Shown here piece by piece: positions 13,100-25,375 of a stretch of DNA of 64,000 nt. The notes below the pieces were generated by a model, which was not told the DNA's origin, made no database searches, and was given only the letters and a program-made list of their open reading frames with translations. Both the position numbers and the translations under genes were made by a program. Location of the stretch: positions 310,001-374,000 of the forward strand of contig LSAX01000010.1 of the NCBI GenBank assembly GCA_001557505.1, read 5' to 3'. How positions within the stretch are numbered: position 1 is the stretch's first letter; each line of letters opens with the position of its first letter. Source of the stretch: Reticulascus tulasneorum (Eukaryota > Ascomycota > Sordariomycetes > Glomerellales > Reticulascaceae).

Positions 13100-14885
13100 G
13101 CCAACGCTGGCGCAAATGATTTAGGGCATATACCCCCCCACAGGCTTGCTAAAAGTAAATGCTAATTTCGCTCCACTGCTCGTTTAGCGGACGGAACAGT
13201 GCAAGCCGCGCTGGAATCAAGCGCTAAGTCGCCTGGGGCGGCACGGAGCTTCCCTGTCTTGGGCTAAAATGTCACCATAATTGGGAACTTAAGCTAAGTT
13301 ATTCATTTCCCACAGATCTTGTAGGATGGGATGAGGCCGGACGCGTCCAGTTTAGCTAGCGCGATTGCTCCTTCACCGAAGACGTTCAAAGCCTAAGAGA
13401 AGAAAAAAAAAATACCTGCTCCGTCCCTAGTAGCCAAGCGAATTGAAACGCTGGCGGGCCAGGCAAGGCCAACGAATCCCATCTCGCTTGGGTTTCTGCC
13501 TTGGTTTCTGCCCGTGGGGGATATGGGTATGGGCCTTTTGTGGCTTGCCATAGCGTGCCTGTGCCACGATGCCAGGATGCATCGCACGGCGCAAATGCGA
13601 GTTGCTTTCTTTTTCTCAATGAAATGCACACGCAAGCCATGACCCATTGATGTCATCACCCGCTTTGTCACCCAAGTCTCGCCCGCCCCGAGGAGAAATG
13701 ACCATCCCAAAGCCACCACACAGCACGCCAGCGGCCCCGCTGAAAGGAGGAGGGGTTTTGAGGCTGTTGGCTGGCCAGGATATTTACTGCCTTGGACGAA
13801 AGGTTATGAGACGTTGACGAGACGTGACGATGAAAAGGTCATCTGACTCCAACTAGCCGACTTTGAACGGAATCGTTTCAATTAGAACCATCACCGTCAC
13901 TTCATGACATGCCCGCTTATGCCAACTGCGATCCTATCGCCCATTACCCCCGCGCGGGGTGTAAGTCCAAAATCCCTCATTCCCAACTCTGGAGTCCGCC
14001 GCCAATCTCGTTGGATCTCAGGTGAGTGTGTGCCGCCTGATGGGCTCGCGCGAACGAACGAACCGCCGCAGCGTAAGCAGTTGGTTGGGGACATCGCTGG
14101 GTTTTTCTCCAGTCACCACCTGCAGCGCATGATAACCAGGTGATCGGGGCTGGGAAACGGCCAAGCTAGGGCTGAGTGGCGGTTGGTCACGGTCTGGATA
14201 TCGACCCCGACAGAGCGCGGCTCAGATGTGACTGGCATCGCCGCCCGTCCAATCACAGCGATTTGTTTGCCTGGAGAAGAGTTTTCGTTCCGAATGAGAG
14301 AACCACCTGAGATGGTCCCTCGTATCATCCATGACCCCATTGGGAACTTGAAGACCCTAAAACAGACGACTTTCAGCTTCGTTTCCCCTTTGCACACTTG
14401 CTCCCCGGGAAGGGATTCGCTCTTCTTGCTAAATTATGTGATCCCGAGTGTGACTTGCGCAAGCCACAAAAGCTCTGGTGGCGGGATTCTGGTGCTGATT
14501 GCAAGGCAGAAATTTTCTTACCTTGTTCAAACAGCGGTGAAGACATGGGACTACGGCGCTGCACATCAGCAAGCTGTTCACATCGAATGAGCAGGGATCT
14601 GAAGGCATGTCCTGCCGATTCGATGTCCGACCTTTATTCATGCGGGCCTCCCTGCTTCTCCGCAGAGCTCGGACGTTCTCGATCTCCACCGTGAGGCTCT
14701 TTCGCGGATCCGGTCCTCCAGACCCCGCTGAATAGGCTTTGCTGCGGCTTGAGAGCAGTGTGTGCTGTTAAATCGATCCCGGAGGGAAGAGATGCTCGTT
14801 AAAGTTGAGATCTCAGTTGCTTGGGCTTCCGATCCGGCTGGAACTCAGCCAACAACAGCTACTGGACGCGAACGCATTCGTACCT
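13100..14885. other. Intergenic, no gene seen
   Basis: There is no frame with domain support. The minus strand at 14.4-14.7 kb has an 86-codon frame, rich in Arg and Cys, that may be the eroded downstream part of the relic at 14.9-15.7 kb, but it cannot be joined to it without breaks. Confidence 0.35.
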
Positions 14886-15664
14886 TCAAGTACCGGGCAA
14901 ACCCGCTTCGGCGACCCCAGTCACTGTATACATGATACCTTTGTTTCTCTGTCGTATGGCGTTTCGCAGCTCCGCACGGTCTTGCGCAAGCGCGGCTGGC
15001 CAGTTTCTCAATCCGCGAGTAGTCCTCCGGGTGTTTGTACGGGTTGTGTCCGGATCACATATCACTTCGGGATCGTGGAAATCCACTTGGTTCTGCCTGC
15101 CATCGGGGCAAGCCTTGGCAGGTAACTTGCAGTTCGCTACATCCGAGACAGCCAGACCACGAGAAGCCGCGGCATCCAGGAGGTTGGCAAGACGGCTGGA
15201 CGTCGGGAGACCCTTCGCCCCCTTCTCTTCAGAATCAGGGGCAGTCCAGAGTCAACCAGAGTGATTGTCATCTTCGATGAACGTCTGACCGACATGGCTC
15301 CACTCGATGTCTCGATCCTCTCCTCGGAGTTCGATCTTCACGTTCTGGAGAGAATAGCCCATCGTTGGCCCTCGAGTTCAAGCATGGCGAGTACTGAAGT
15401 CTCTCTACTTGATTCCTCAATATCAATTTCTTTCATACTGTGCTGGTTCAGTTCACAGTCCTACTTCTTGCTACTGCCGATGGCAGCCAACCCGCAGCAT
15501 GATCTGCACCTCATCTACACCCACTCGCTGTTCACAATGCGATGGAAGTGGGCGTGGTACGACATGATGCCTCTCGGTCCCAGAAGAAGATCCAGACCGT
15601 TCATGTCGCACAGAGGGCCGACAGCTCGCGGGCTCTTGATACTGGCAGATAATATCTACGAAAG
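14886..15664 (-). pseudogene. Decayed coding region with C-to-T type stop codons
   Basis: From 15664 downwards the minus strand carries a frame with convincing coding character (for example GPLCDMNGLDLLLGPRGI and SYHAHFHRIVNSEWV). It is cut by TAG at 15517-15515, TAG at 15463-15461 and TGA at 15340-15338. All three lie in one reading frame. Each TAG could come from CAG and the TGA from CGA by a single C-to-T change on the coding strand. Beyond about 15340 the coding signal moves to another frame (VKIELRGEDRDIEWSHVG, then LANLLDAAASRGLAVSDVA), so at least one frameshift is also present. I cannot name the protein. The decay, rather than the family, is what the sequence supports. Confidence 0.4.
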
Positions 15665-18600
15665 CATGCACGGAAGATGATTACTCTATAGCAGAGGCAA
15701 GTTCCTCCGTTGCACGACCGACCCCGCATTTTGGCTTTCTGTTGAGTAACCACACTATTGACAAAGGAGACGACTGGCGAGATGGCGACTGTGGCTGCTT
15801 ATTCTCCTCCGCAATATGCCGTGACGTCAAGGCTATTGATGCTTGTCAAACCGATGGGATGCGTCATGGGAATTGTTAGGGAGCTGCCGGTTAGGGAGTG
15901 TCATACCACGCGTCCTCGTATTGGCCAGCTCATTGCTGGCCATGCTTCATCTCCCTTGTGGTGGTCTAGAGTTGATGGATGGCAGCTTAACGTTATCATC
16001 TTTTTTGCTCCTGGATGCAGTCTCGACCAAGCAGTGGCGTCGTCTTAGTGCCTCTCACTTGCGTGCCCATCGTATGCAATCATCAATTAGCTTTGATACG
16101 TCCCCAATGGCCGTCCATACAGTCGTCGAAGGCAACGCGGCTAGGCCCTCCCCCGCAATCCCGCTATCCAGCTCTCGGGACCTGACCACCCTGGCTCTCC
16201 AATCCTCTCCCCATCATCATGAGATGCATCGCACTATGAATCGTAGTCTGCACAAGCAGCAGAGGCTGGATCAAGCCTAAGGAGCGGGGAAGACAACGCT
16301 AGGCTCGGGCATATCAGCGCTAATGTTTGACATCCCATCCCAACCCTGACCCTCACTGGCGGTCGGAGCTTTTGAGGGGTGCTTTGGCAAGGTACACCGC
16401 CGCTGGGAAACAAGGGAAACCAGTTTGGGTTCATTGGGGCTGGGCCTGGATCTTCATTTTTGGGTGTGACATCTCGCCCCTGAGCCCCACCGCGTGGTGA
16501 ACGACTGGTGTCTGGTCTCGTTTGCATCCAGGGCCTTGGGCCTGGGGTTAGTATCAGGGGAGTAGGGCCTAAGGCAAGAGGAGGCGACACGATTGCGGCG
16601 CACAGGTGTGGCCTGTAGGGTGGTGCATTTGCATTTGAACTTACTGCCTGGCATGGCCCTAAGCTACATATCGCGGGGAAGCTGTATGAAGCGTCCACCG
16701 AGGAGAACATGTTCCGTCTTTGCCGGTTTTGATTTGGGAACAGGGTCAGCTTTCTCATCCATCATCGGCCGCGTCCCTAAAACTGTTTTCCATTCGGTTC
16801 TAGCAGCCACGGCATTACAGAGCCCCATCATCCTATTCCATCACATCATCGCCTGTTGAACAAACTTCTACTTCAAAGGCACCATCACACCACGTCCAGC
16901 TGTTCTTGGCAGAAGTCGGTCAAAGGCGGGGTCGACAACTTGCCCGCCCCGAAACGCCCCAGCTTCGACCAACCCAGCTCTTATTACCCTGCAGCCGTAA
17001 AGCACTCGAACCATTGGTGGAGCTCATCTCCACATGCAGCTGCAATGCGGACGCGTTTGACTATTGATATGCGGAAGGGGATTGGCAGCTCTGCTATTTT
17101 GCTGGTCGTTATCTTTGAGGTTTTCTTTGCATGTGAAAGGATTAGCTGCTTGATTGATTGAGGGGGGGAGGAAAGCCAGCCCTCTTTATTTTTATCAGTT
17201 GCACCGAGCAGGAAGGGCACCCTCCCTCCAACGGCCGGCGACGCAATGAACTTACTCGCGATGCATCGATTGAATGGCAGGTGACTATGCGAGTGATTTG
17301 TGGTGGATGGCTCAGAAGGTCGGGTGGGTGAATTGGCAGACTTCATGGAGGGTTGGAATTCCTCCGTAACGACATGAAGTGATACTCGTGAAGTTTCAAC
17401 TGCAGCGTCTTCCTACAGCCTGCTCCGCAGTTTGCAGATGAATCTTACATCACTCATTAGTGCATCTGTTGGCAGGCCCAGTCGGCCTACACGAGTCAAG
17501 GTAAATTCCGACCTGTGGTGACACAGCAGGGCAGGATTCTAAACGCTCCCTGCCGGAGCTGGCAGTCCCTCTCAATGTTCGTCGCGATGTGCAAGCCTTC
17601 GCTATTGAAATTAAGTTCATTGCAAATTGGTTCCGCAACCTGCACATAGGGACTTGCGCCACTTGAGATGTCTTTGTACCATTTATCCTCACGGCTGTCA
17701 TCCACCACGTACCATGGAAGTCGCAGCCGCTCGTCCTATCTATCCGGGTCGAATGTGGCAATGTCTCGGGTGAGGCATACGACGTCTATAGACACGCCAT
17801 ACCTAATCAACTTGCAACAATCTCGTAATGCTGCAGACAGCCTGTGTCCGACAACCGATATGGCGTGGTTTGGAGAGCAGGTATAGACAACAATCAGGGT
17901 CCAGGATCAGCGATGTGGAGTCTCCCGCACATGTGGGTTGCAGGGCGGGGAGCAGAGCACATTGAGCGGTGCTCTGGGGTCTCGTAGAAACTTGTTGAGG
18001 CTCGTTGCCGAACTTTGATGATCTTGTAACGATAGGTAGAATCAGACGTTATTGGGTATGGCTCGCGTATTGGCTGGCCATAGCTTGGCCGGTTCAGTTA
18101 TCCAGACTGCCTAGCTTCGATGGGATGGCGCGATGTGAAAATTTGCACTGAAGCAGCCAGCTGCTTGGGGAAGACGTGTTGAAGGCCTCAAATGAGGCTG
18201 CATCACAACGCCCAGCCAATCAGCCCACCTAGAGCCGCGTGGAAAGAACTCCGAGCTTGAACGATGCAGAGATGCTGGGGTTTTCACGGCCACCTCCGGA
18301 CCTCCGCACTCAAACGCAGACACACAAGACAACCCCAGGTTTTAATTACCAAACATGAACCCGAGATGAAGCGCAGACAATGCAGAGAATCAGACTACAT
18401 AAACTACGTATGCATCATCGTACGCGATAAAACGCACCAAGTGGAGGGGTGGAGTGCAGTTAGCGCTCAGCCCGAAAGTTCGCAGACAAACTCTAAGCGT
18501 CCTGCTCCATACGTTCCTTTCATCCTCCATATTGTTGAGAGCGTTCTGGCCACAGTGGCGTGTGTGGGACCACCAGCCCGCGCGAGGGCACTAAGCAGCA

Positions 18601-21452
18601 CTAGTATGTGGGCCAGACCAAGCGCCGCGGTGGAGAGTTGTTGCGTTCGTGGTGGATACGGGGCAGGCCAAGCCGGCCGAGTCGGTGGATTTGCAGATGG
18701 TAGCTCGAGGTTACGGAGGACGGGTGTGTGCTAGGAATACAATCAGCTCATTTCCGCTTTCGGTTCTCAACAAAGTTCTGATGGTGGGTGCAGACCGATG
18801 TCGAAATCGTACTCCTTCCGCGTAGCGTTCTAGATTTAGGGGTCCAAGACGGGCGGGGGCTACCCATCCCCGGTACCGCTAGATATGACGCCAGTGATCG
18901 TCCCCTATGCTTGCCTCGCCTGTATGATGATGCGAGCGTGGTTGTGTAGCCGATGGCTGAGGTCGAACTGATGTTGTGACTGTTGAGGAGCTTGGGAGAT
19001 CGGACGTCATAGGCTTGTTGGCGGAGTGGCTGCTAATTCAATGAGACGGAGTAGATAATGCAGAGCCATGTAGATCGGGGGGTTGGCTACACTCCCAGCG
19101 AATGCAGTGCCTCCAACAGACATCATCTCGAGCTTGCTGAGCTAAGGTAGAGTGCAACACTCATCCAGGTGTAACTCTATTGGGACAATGATTAGAGGAG
19201 ATCCTTTCGCTAGCGCCTGCTCGAGTTCGACTGTAATCCCATGCTTGAGTCTACCGACAAGATTGGGAAGTCTACTTGAGTCTAAAGTACCAACTTGAAC
19301 CACGCTACAAAAGATGAAAGTAGCAGTCTACCCATGATGCTGTGAGGACTTTTGTCCCTTCCCCCTAAGAAGAAGTTCGCAGTGTCTGGCTCTACCGCCC
19401 CTCCAACTACAGGAAGAAGAATTTAAGGAGCAGCTGGAGCTGAGGTATAGTTTGTAGTCATAAGTTACATCCGCAGAGTTCAAGAAGCTGAGCTCCAAGC
19501 TAAGACGGGGATTCAAGGAGTGCAACTTACATAATTGTGGACTCGACAAGACCATCCGCGCCCCCGTGAGCTACCGGTCGACGCAGTCTTCCTCCAGACT
19601 ACAGACCGGGCCAATATGCAATCAGCTGCAACAGCTCACTGCGCCAATACAGATTCCCAGTTCTAGGCTTCAGGAATTTCAAGCATCGCAATTACTGGCA
19701 CCTGGATCGAGGCGGCCAATCCGACCTTCAAGATGTCTCGGGTTCTGAAAAGCTCAAGTGCCACTGCCAACAGGGATTACGTTGTCGATTGAGCAGCATG
19801 AAGGCCAGCTCCATGGGTATCTAACAGGTATGAGCATAGCTGCCCGGCCCGGCCTTGCAATGACAAAGTGTACCGTGTGTCGGCACAGATCAAAAGTAAA
19901 TTGGGTGGTTGTTGCTCTGGTAGCCACTTTCCACCACCTCTTGTTGATGGCCTTGGGTTTTGTCTTTGCGTTCTTGCCTCCATTTTACTTAGGGGCAATT
20001 GGTGGCGAGGTAGCTCTTTAATTTAGATTCTGGTATGCGCCATGGCTGGCGGGTCTCTTTCAGTATCACAAAGGTGAACTTCCAGCGTCTTGTAGATTTC
20101 TCGATACATATTAATGCCACTCTTGACCACTGATATCATGGCTATGGTCACTTTGGTTAGGCATCAATCTAAGTGACTTGTGCATCCAGATCCAGCATAT
20201 CACCATGCCGACCGATCTCTCATTAACCAGGGCTAAGATATCTTCGCGGATTGGGCTGATCTCGGTGTCATATAATGGGGGGCTCGACAGCTATAGATCT
20301 CATACAATTGGTCGTATTGGACTTGAATCCACGAATTCATCACTTCTTTCATCATGATAGTTAACAACGTCCAGATTCATGGAATGTGAGGGCGTCACTC
20401 TGCAAGTATGCTTTCGAGCGGTTGAACTGAGGGTAGAGATAACTAATTTGGAACTTTGAACGTATCAACTCCATATTCAATGCGACAGCATGAATAAATG
20501 CAATCGCCATTGCCTCCAAAACAATCCGAGATGAAAGTGATGAGTCCAGTAACAACACAAGTTCCATTCTCGCCCCAGAACGGGCTCTGGAGTTAGCCGA
20601 GTCATGATCAAGACATTCTGCATTGATAAGCTTATCTTGAGACGCGACGAACCATCAGAAAGCTCCTTGACTTTGGATTTACTGTCGAGGACGTTTCAAG
20701 AATCAAAATAAGAGCCCATTTCAGGTCAACGGTTTAAAGGGGTTGGAAGTGCTGATATCTCACATCCCGGTCTTGTAGGCATCCATACCGGCCTTGGCCA
20801 GCTCATCTGACGGAATCCAGCTATTCATCTTTTTAACAGTAGGATCTACAGAACAACATCAAATTCCGGCCTCCATTACTGATATTCAGGATACCTATTT
20901 CCTAAAGTTCTTTGTGGGAGCCCACATCTCGCAGGGATGGGTCGCTTTTCCTTCCTAGAATGGATATTTAGGTAACCGACGGCAGATGGAATCTATGCTC
21001 CCTTTCTCGCTAACGCCGCGCAGGTAAATTAGTAGAGATAAAAATTTCCGTAACGCATGGGAACGGACTGATGGTTGGACAGAAAGATGAGAAACCTCGA
21101 AGTTATTTCAGTACAACGGCCGTAGGTCAGTACTCGCCGATACGAATACTCATGCTGGTTGGTCAGTCTGGAAGCACCACATGACACTGTTGTTTGAAGT
21201 TCATGCATGCAACATGGATCGCAGGTATGCCTTCTTTATTAGCTCGCCGTCCGGGTTTTCCGGTCGTTGGGGTCGTAATTGGATAATATTGCAAACACGA
21301 AAGCTCTTTATTCCCCTTCCCATGTAGTAACTAACTCAAAAGGTATAAAGAAGACAGTTCGCTGTAATAGCCACATCAATGGAGACATGTTCCTTAATCT
21401 TTCTACATTACCTCGCCTTGACTTCCGCACTTTCTCTTCAAGTTAATCAGCC
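15665..21452. other. Gene-poor intergenic region
   Basis: No supported gene lies in 5.8 kb. Open frames of 150-175 codons (16234-16758 minus, 18264-18734 plus) are Pro/Arg- or Ser-rich and have no domain. The minus strand at 19.3-19.6 kb is rich in Ser and Cys codons and could be part of an old repeat, but I cannot define its ends. A TATAAA box at 21344-21349 probably belongs to the broken secreted-protein gene just downstream. Confidence 0.35.
21344..21349 (+). promoter_or_regulatory. TATA box of the start-less secreted-protein gene
   Basis: TATAAA lies 104 bp upstream of the position where the start codon of the downstream small secreted protein should be. It suggests that the core promoter is preserved although the initiator codon is not. 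Confidence 0.35.
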
Positions 21453-21856
21453 ATAAAGCTTTCTACAGTCCTTTCTGCATCTCTTCAGCTCTTAGCTATT
21501 GCTACAACCTTTGCCTGCCTTGTGGTTGAGGGAACGATTGACATTGAGGTCAACTGGCTTGATTATGCTCGCGTTGTCGACAACGGTCAGCTTGTCTGTT
21601 CCAACTCATGGGGCGTCCGAATCGACCAGGACGGCCACTACTCACTAGGATGCCTGGCTGGCTATATTTATGCTGTAACTACGGATGGCGGACATGCTTG
21701 GTTCAGGAACCCTGTCATGGCGTTCTCCTTCGACCAGCACCATAGCAACTCCGATGGCACTTGGTACTTTGATACAAAACAATTCGGCTGTTCAAGGTAG
21801 GTCATCCTACAAAAGCGAGTCTCAAGTAGCACTAATCTTAGTATTTTAGGTTGTGA
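21453..21856 (+). pseudogene. Small secreted protein gene with start codon changed to ATA
   Basis: The frame from 21453 would encode about 116 aa. It opens with a textbook signal peptide (KLSTVLSASLQLLAIATTFA) directly after an ATA codon exactly where ATG is expected. An in-frame TAA lies three codons upstream (21444-21446), and the next in-frame ATG is deep in the mature protein. The mature part has a well-formed sequence (NWLDYARVVDNGQLVCSNSWG, YSLGCLAGYIYAVT, WYFDTKQFGC) with three Cys after the signal region. A good intron, 21797-21849 (donor GTAGGT, acceptor TTTTAG), adds R-L-stop. A single G-to-A change, which is C-to-T in a CpA context on the other strand, would explain the lesion. Use of ATA as a weak start cannot be excluded. 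I do not recognise the family. Confidence 0.55.
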
Positions 21857-24511
21857 ACCGTGTATACGAGAAGACAAAGGTGGTTCCAGGTGTCCCAAAT
21901 GGTAGACAGGTGCTCCGAGGATCCATAGCCTTGCGAAGTAATCATCCACTCGAGGACACCACGGCGGGCTGCGCACCATTATGTTTTTGTTTTGATTGAA
22001 CTGAGCAGCAGGGCCCAAGATATGATTGCCCCAGCATAGTATAGAGAGCTACGCTCAAAAGCGGGTTGTATTTACATTTCCACCAGTTTCCATCGCCTCG
22101 ATCTGAGATGCTTCGGCCTCTAAGGTAGTGACAGCGGTTCCTAGTAAGGCCAGTTTTTCACACAACAGTAAATTCTGAGTTGGTCTCGTCTAGTCTGGAA
22201 TTGGAGGAAATGAATGAAGTGCATGTGAACTTATCACAATCCGTCATTCATCCCTAGTCTCTAACATAGCACCTAGGTGAGGCTGAGTCAAACTTATCTG
22301 CTTGCAATGATTCACCTTACCCTTGTCACAGTCCGCCGAGGAGATGTAAGGAGATGCGAAAATGTGGCTGATCCCATTAGCCCTTTTTTCGGCCGTTAGG
22401 ACCTGCAGCCCTTTGCTAGATGACCTGGTTGGTATGACGAAGTCTCACCATTTGGTTCGGAAAGCGGCGCGAACAAACTTGGTTACCCGGGAGCTAATAA
22501 CTAGTCCCACTACCGGGGCCCCGCTTATCGACAGCGGCACGGCTGGTAGTTCGACGACTAGTGCGTATGAACCAATGCGAGCAACAAGCCTGCGCCAGAG
22601 ATGTCTGCATTGCTCCCTCGGTTAGATAACCCTCTAGTGCAAATGATTCCAATCTTGACTTGCTTCGAGTATTGAGTGCGATCTAGAAACAGGAGATACC
22701 GGCACCTTTATACATAGCCAACGAGCGGCAACTAGCCTTGGGGTTCTCTACTACCTAGCCCATGTTCGTAAGATAGGGGAGGGCTCTCGGCCGAGTAAGA
22801 ATACAAACACCGTACTTCGCAAAGGTGCTTCATTCGTTGCCTTTGGAGGCATGAGAAAGCTCACATTATCAAGTGAAAGGCCAGGATATGTGAGTACTTT
22901 GATTCCCGAGGCGTAAAAAGCAAGCACTATACGAGAATCCCGTCGTGCACGATGAAAGAACTCCAGCTTGTGCATACGAACGTAAGTATTTACCTGAGCC
23001 GCCTCCCACCAGCAACAACATGGATGGATGCTGCTCTTCTCTCAGAGTGGTCAACGACACTATTATCTTGCCATCTAGACCGATAATCGTTTGAGAAGTA
23101 GAAGGCCCTCGACGATTTGGCATCGTGAAATAATGGACCATTTGGTATGGCCTTGGTTACTCCGGATTTATCCCACGTAACTCCATGCGCTAACTTGCGC
23201 CACGAAACCGCGAAAGCAGGGGGCCAAGCCCACCTGCATCGTTTGCCAGACCCAACGGGAAAGGCTGCGTTGGCCCATTGCTTCTTGTAAGTAATTCCTG
23301 CCAGACTTGTTTCATAAGGCCAAACTCCTCGCTTAGTCGCTCGTATCTCCCTCTTCGCCGAGCTCGCCGCACCTAAAGGTGATGTGGAGCAGCCGAGACG
23401 CCATACACAGCCGACACCAACACACGACTGCCTCGGGCAGAGTGCAGATCTAGCGGGGAGTGAACCGTCTGTTTGGAAACATTGAAGATCAGATCTGTGA
23501 AGCATTGATAGACATATCTTGATCTCGCGGCTCAATCCGGTTTTCATCTTGAGGTTGAGCAAGATGTCCACTCTCGTCCAATCGGCAGAGAACCTCCATG
23601 CCTACTAGGCTGATGTCCACCCGCCCTCGTCTACCCCACCAGAGCCTCTCATAACTTTCCTAGTTATCACCGATCGAGGTGAAGTGTAGATCGAAGACAT
23701 CCCCCAGATAACTGGTGACAAGATTAAGATGTCAGCCATCTTGGTGCTGAAGGCGAATCTAGTTGGTGTGCACGTGAAAACAACAGAACTTGCACGATAT
23801 TCTCGGTATCGTTGACTACATATTCACCGCAAGGTTTATTTCTATCTTTCCTATGAGTTGGTCACTTGAATAGCCAGGTCAAACTAGGATGCTGGAGGGG
23901 AGACTGTTGGAGGACAGATCGCTATCATTCCGGTTGTGGTCTTTAGTCAGGGTCCCATGCGGCTGGCTGGCCTTTCCATTCGCAACCATCAAGCCGGGTT
24001 TTCTGCACACCCCTCAACCCACAGCTCGTAGTCGCAGATCTGTGCTGCATGTACGATTCTGTGCCCAATATTCCGATCCTCCCAGTGGACGCATTCTCCC
24101 TCCATCGTCGGGACATTTATCCGATGGTGAAGAGGCAATAAGGCTGTCCAGATGTTTGGGATCTGCGCCACCAGTTCCTCCTCGTACGCTACCCTGGTTT
24201 TTAGGGTTCACCTACGGCTCCTGCTCTTACTGCTTGAGTTTCTACATGACATTGCCACATAAATCGAATAGACACAATGTCCAGAAGACCCCATAATCCC
24301 ACACGATCAAATGGCACATCAAGTCATTCCTTGGCACCTACGTAACATGACGTGCACACTGGGATTGCTTTACTTCCTTGTTTGCAGCTGCGCGTAGGCA
24401 CTGATGTAATGCTTACCAACACTTGACGAAATCACCAACGCACACTGGGCTGTCTTTCGTGCTTCAAGCCTTACTCGGAGCACACGCCAAGCCCAATAAG
24501 AATTGAGAAAT
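21857..24511. other. Intergenic with possible coding relics
   Basis: There is no intact gene. The minus strand at 23.0-23.4 kb has short plausible protein segments (for example YERLSEEFGLMKQVWQELL and PLGLANDAGGLGPLLSRF) ended by stops. The minus strand at 23.9-24.2 kb has another weak candidate. These may be outer parts of the same decayed locus as the 24.5-25.0 kb relic, but I cannot join them. Confidence 0.3.
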
Positions 24512-24985
24512 TCATCTCGACGGTTCGTGGCCCTGAAGGTTATTGGTGGCTTTCGCCAGCCACAATGTCGGATCGTACTCAACCCGAGACAGGAAGCGAG
24601 TGCTGGTCATTCTTGGGACTGTGGATCGCCTTGCTACCTGTTGGGGGCGGATCTTCTTCACCTTGATATCCACTTCTTCCTGACTTGTATCGCAGGCATG
24701 CACGCAATCGCAAAGTACCGGATTACTGATCTCGTTGGCATCCAGACTCACGCCCCTGGCGTCCAACTCCTCTGTAATTTAATACATCCACTCCCACACC
24801 TTGCTCCAATAGTCTGCAAACGACTCCGAGTCAACGTTAAGCTCATGTCCCAGGGATTGGGTACCGGGATCCTCGCTGCCGAAGAGAAACTATTTGTGGC
24901 TTGCTCGTCTGCCCAAACCAGATATCGATGGCGTGCGGGTGCCTGCTGCGGAGCAGTCTGTATCAAAGGAATCTCCCTCAAAAAG
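24512..24985 (-). pseudogene. Decayed coding region, two CA[A/G]-to-TA[A/G] type stops
   Basis: One minus-strand frame reads through about 155 codons with clear protein character (LNVDSESFADYWSKVWEWMY, then ITEELDARGVSLDANEISNP, then DTSQEEVDIKVKKIRPQQVA). It is interrupted only by TAG at 24892-24890 and TAA at 24781-24779, and ends at a stop at 24512. The flanking residues read smoothly if Gln stood at both stops, so each is one C-to-T transition from CAG or CAA. The upstream limit is uncertain and I see no start codon. I do not recognise the protein. Confidence 0.4.
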
Positions 24986-25375
24986 GAACCTTCTTAGAGC
25001 CGCCTGCATCATTTGCCAGGAACCGTGGTGGCCCATCTGATCTTCATACCCACTCCGTATCTTCGTCCCGTCTCGGCATTTGGGGTTCTATCCGGCAATC
25101 ACCCACCATAACGAACCAGCATTCCAATATGCCTTTCGGCCTCATCGTAGTACTACCAAAAAGTCGGAGCCGGCCACTGTTCCGAAGCAGAGAGAGCTAC
25201 AATAGTTGAACACTGGCTATTTTGACAACGGTCCTTCTCGGTTGTACGGTTTCACCAACTGCTCTTCTTGGTCCTATATCAAGTCACGATGCCCTCCACG
25301 AAGAATCGCCCATCATCCCGATGGCCATCGCATCGTCGTCAAATGTTAGGAAGCAACATCTCTTGCCATTTATCA
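24986..25375 (+). promoter_or_regulatory. Upstream region of the small velvet gene
   Basis: This 390-bp stretch lies between the relic and the velvet-domain gene and is taken as its promoter by position only. In-frame ATGs at 25289 and 25346 could extend the velvet protein at its N-terminus with a basic segment. Confidence 0.3.

Noticed and set aside
16234..16758. 174-codon minus-strand frame
   Set aside because: Pro-rich low-complexity sequence without domain or promoter signals.
18264..18734. 156-codon plus-strand frame
   Set aside because: Composition rich in Arg, Ser and Gln with no motif; no support from splice sites.
19328..19555. Possible LTR or retroelement fragment
   Set aside because: The sequence has an LTR-like feel, but I could not find terminal TG/CA ends with target duplications or a second copy in the window.
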